A stretch of 64,000 nucleotides of DNA, taken from assembly GCA_021794575.1 (NCBI GenBank), contig JAJYQO010000025.1, forward strand, positions 1 through 64,000. Direction: 5' to 3'. The position numbers and the translations under genes are program-made. The DNA comes from Pseudomonadota bacterium. GTDB taxonomy: Bacteria; Pseudomonadota; Gammaproteobacteria; Xanthomonadales; Rhodanobacteraceae. Below the pieces are notes generated by a model. That model was not told where the DNA came from, did not search any database, and saw only the letters and a program-made list of their open reading frames with translations. Positions 63,348 through 64,000 of this stretch are shown in pieces (positions within the stretch are counted from its first letter, which is position 1; every line of letters begins with the position of its first letter).

Positions 63348-64000
63348 CTATGGCAGCGGGTTGAGCGTGGCCGTGGCGATCGGCGCGCTGCTCTGCTGTC
63401 CGTCGAGCGCACGCTGCAGGGCGGCACGGAACGCCTGGAAGCGCGTCAGTTCGGTGCCATCCAGTCTGACCGGCGTGACCACGGCCGGCAGCAGCTTGAC
63501 CGGATTGGCCTGCGGCGTGACGGCGGCGGTCTGCGCCTCGATGCGCAATGGATCGATGCGCTTGCCGTGCTCCCAGATCTCGAAGTACAGATGCGGCCCG
63601 GTGGACAGCCCGGTGCTGCCGACGTAGCCGATCACCTGCCCGGCGCGCACCATCTGGCCATCGTGCAGGCCGCGCGCGTAATGCCACATGTGGCCATAGC
63701 GGGTGACCAGATCCGGACCGTTGCGCAGCTCGATCATGCGCCCGTAGTAGCCGTGCCAGCCGATGAAATCGACGCGGCCGGCGGCCACGGCGTGGATCGG
63801 CGTGCCCATTGGCGCGGCCAGATCGACGCCCTTGTGGAACTCGGGGATGTGCAGCACCGGGTTGATGCGCCAGCCCCAGCCCGAGGTCAGCCGCGCCGAG
63901 GGCAGCGGCATCTCCAGCCGGATCGGCATCAGACCCTGGCCATCGGAGTCGGCCAGCACGGTGTGGCCGTTGGCGTCGATGAAACGGTACAGGGTGTGCT
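63348..64000 (-). CDS. M23 metallopeptidase (LytM domain), truncated by the window edge
   Basis: The gene enters from the right; 217 codons are visible and the frame stays open through HTLYRFIDANGHTVLADSDG at the edge, so the start is outside. The LytM domain shows RLTSGWGWRINPVLH, the zinc ligands in HKGVDLAAPMGTP (HxxxD) and GPHLYFEIW (HxH-like, with Tyr in place of the first His pair partner), and the RYGHMWHY motif. These enzymes cleave peptidoglycan cross-bridges in the periplasm. A C-terminal tail of about 60 residues follows. It is followed, 174 nt on, by the TonB receptor gene. Confidence 0.9.
   Translation of the reverse strand, partial: HTLYRFIDANGHTVLADSDGQGLMPIRLEMPLPSARLTSGWGWRINPVLHIPEFHKGVDLAAPMGTPIHAVAAGRVDFIGWHGYYGRMIELRNGPDLVTRYGHMWHYARGLHDGQMVRAGQVIGYVGSTGLSTGPHLYFEIWEHGKRIDPLRIEAQTAAVTPQANPVKLLPAVVTPVRLDGTELTRFQAFRAALQRALDGQQSSAPIATATLNPLP

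Overview
The window is a high-GC (roughly 68-70 % by eye) chromosomal segment. It probably comes from a gammaproteobacterium of the Xanthomonadales, Rhodanobacteraceae-like. Supporting this are the aa3-oxidase cluster layout, PlsB, UbiK, ComM, a Xanthomonadales-type E1alpha/E1beta/E2 trio, POT peptide transporters and an S9B peptidase. This assignment is inference from gene content; no marker such as 16S lies in the window.

Layout. 1-5 kb: the 3' end of priA, a frameshifted membrane-protein gene, a GT2 glycosyltransferase, glnE and a glutathione peroxidase. 5-14 kb: a complete aa3-type cytochrome c oxidase region with coxB, ctaD and coxC, assembly genes (sco1, PCuAC chaperone, surf1, ctaA, ctaB) and small membrane proteins. 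No ctaG/cox11 is present. 14-32 kb: an amino-acid and peptide catabolism region with putA, two POT transporters, tryptophan 2,3-dioxygenase, a 2-oxoacid dehydrogenase (E1alpha, E1beta, E2) and the tyrosine pathway (hppD, hmgA, fahA, divergent MarR regulator). A GIY-YIG nuclease gene bracketed by inverted palindromic repeats is wedged into the tyrosine operon, and cca lies between putA and the transporters. 32-37 kb: mprF, a YceI-like protein with a large low-complexity insert, a SixA-like phosphatase and an orphan ParA ATPase.

37-40.3 kb is an accessory island of lower GC and different codon usage. It holds an HNH endonuclease, a plasmid ParC-like protein, a small unknown protein and a beta-class DNA methyltransferase, which together look like a restriction-modification module. 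40-46 kb: a dipeptidyl-peptidase IV homologue, a lipoprotein and plsB.

46-52.6 kb is the most interesting part. A minus-strand run reads: exported DsrE-like protein, two solute-binding proteins without permease or ATPase, a diheme cytochrome (TsdB-like), thiosulfate dehydrogenase TsdA with its cysteine-ligand motif, a fused DoxDA thiosulfate:quinone oxidoreductase, a TlpA-like thioredoxin and a small methyltransferase-family membrane protein. It combines two thiosulfate-to-tetrathionate routes, one feeding c-type cytochromes and one feeding quinone, in one locus. Electrons from TsdBA could reach the aa3 oxidase encoded at 9.9-13.7 kb.

52.8-64 kb: PII protein, ubiK, comM, a tandem pair of Sel1-like secreted proteins (one decayed by a frameshift and a stop), a GT2, a glycerophosphodiesterase, a GT39/ArnT-like membrane glycosyltransferase, a TPR protein, a TonB-dependent receptor and a truncated M23 peptidase. 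I saw no rRNA, tRNA, CRISPR array or transposase.
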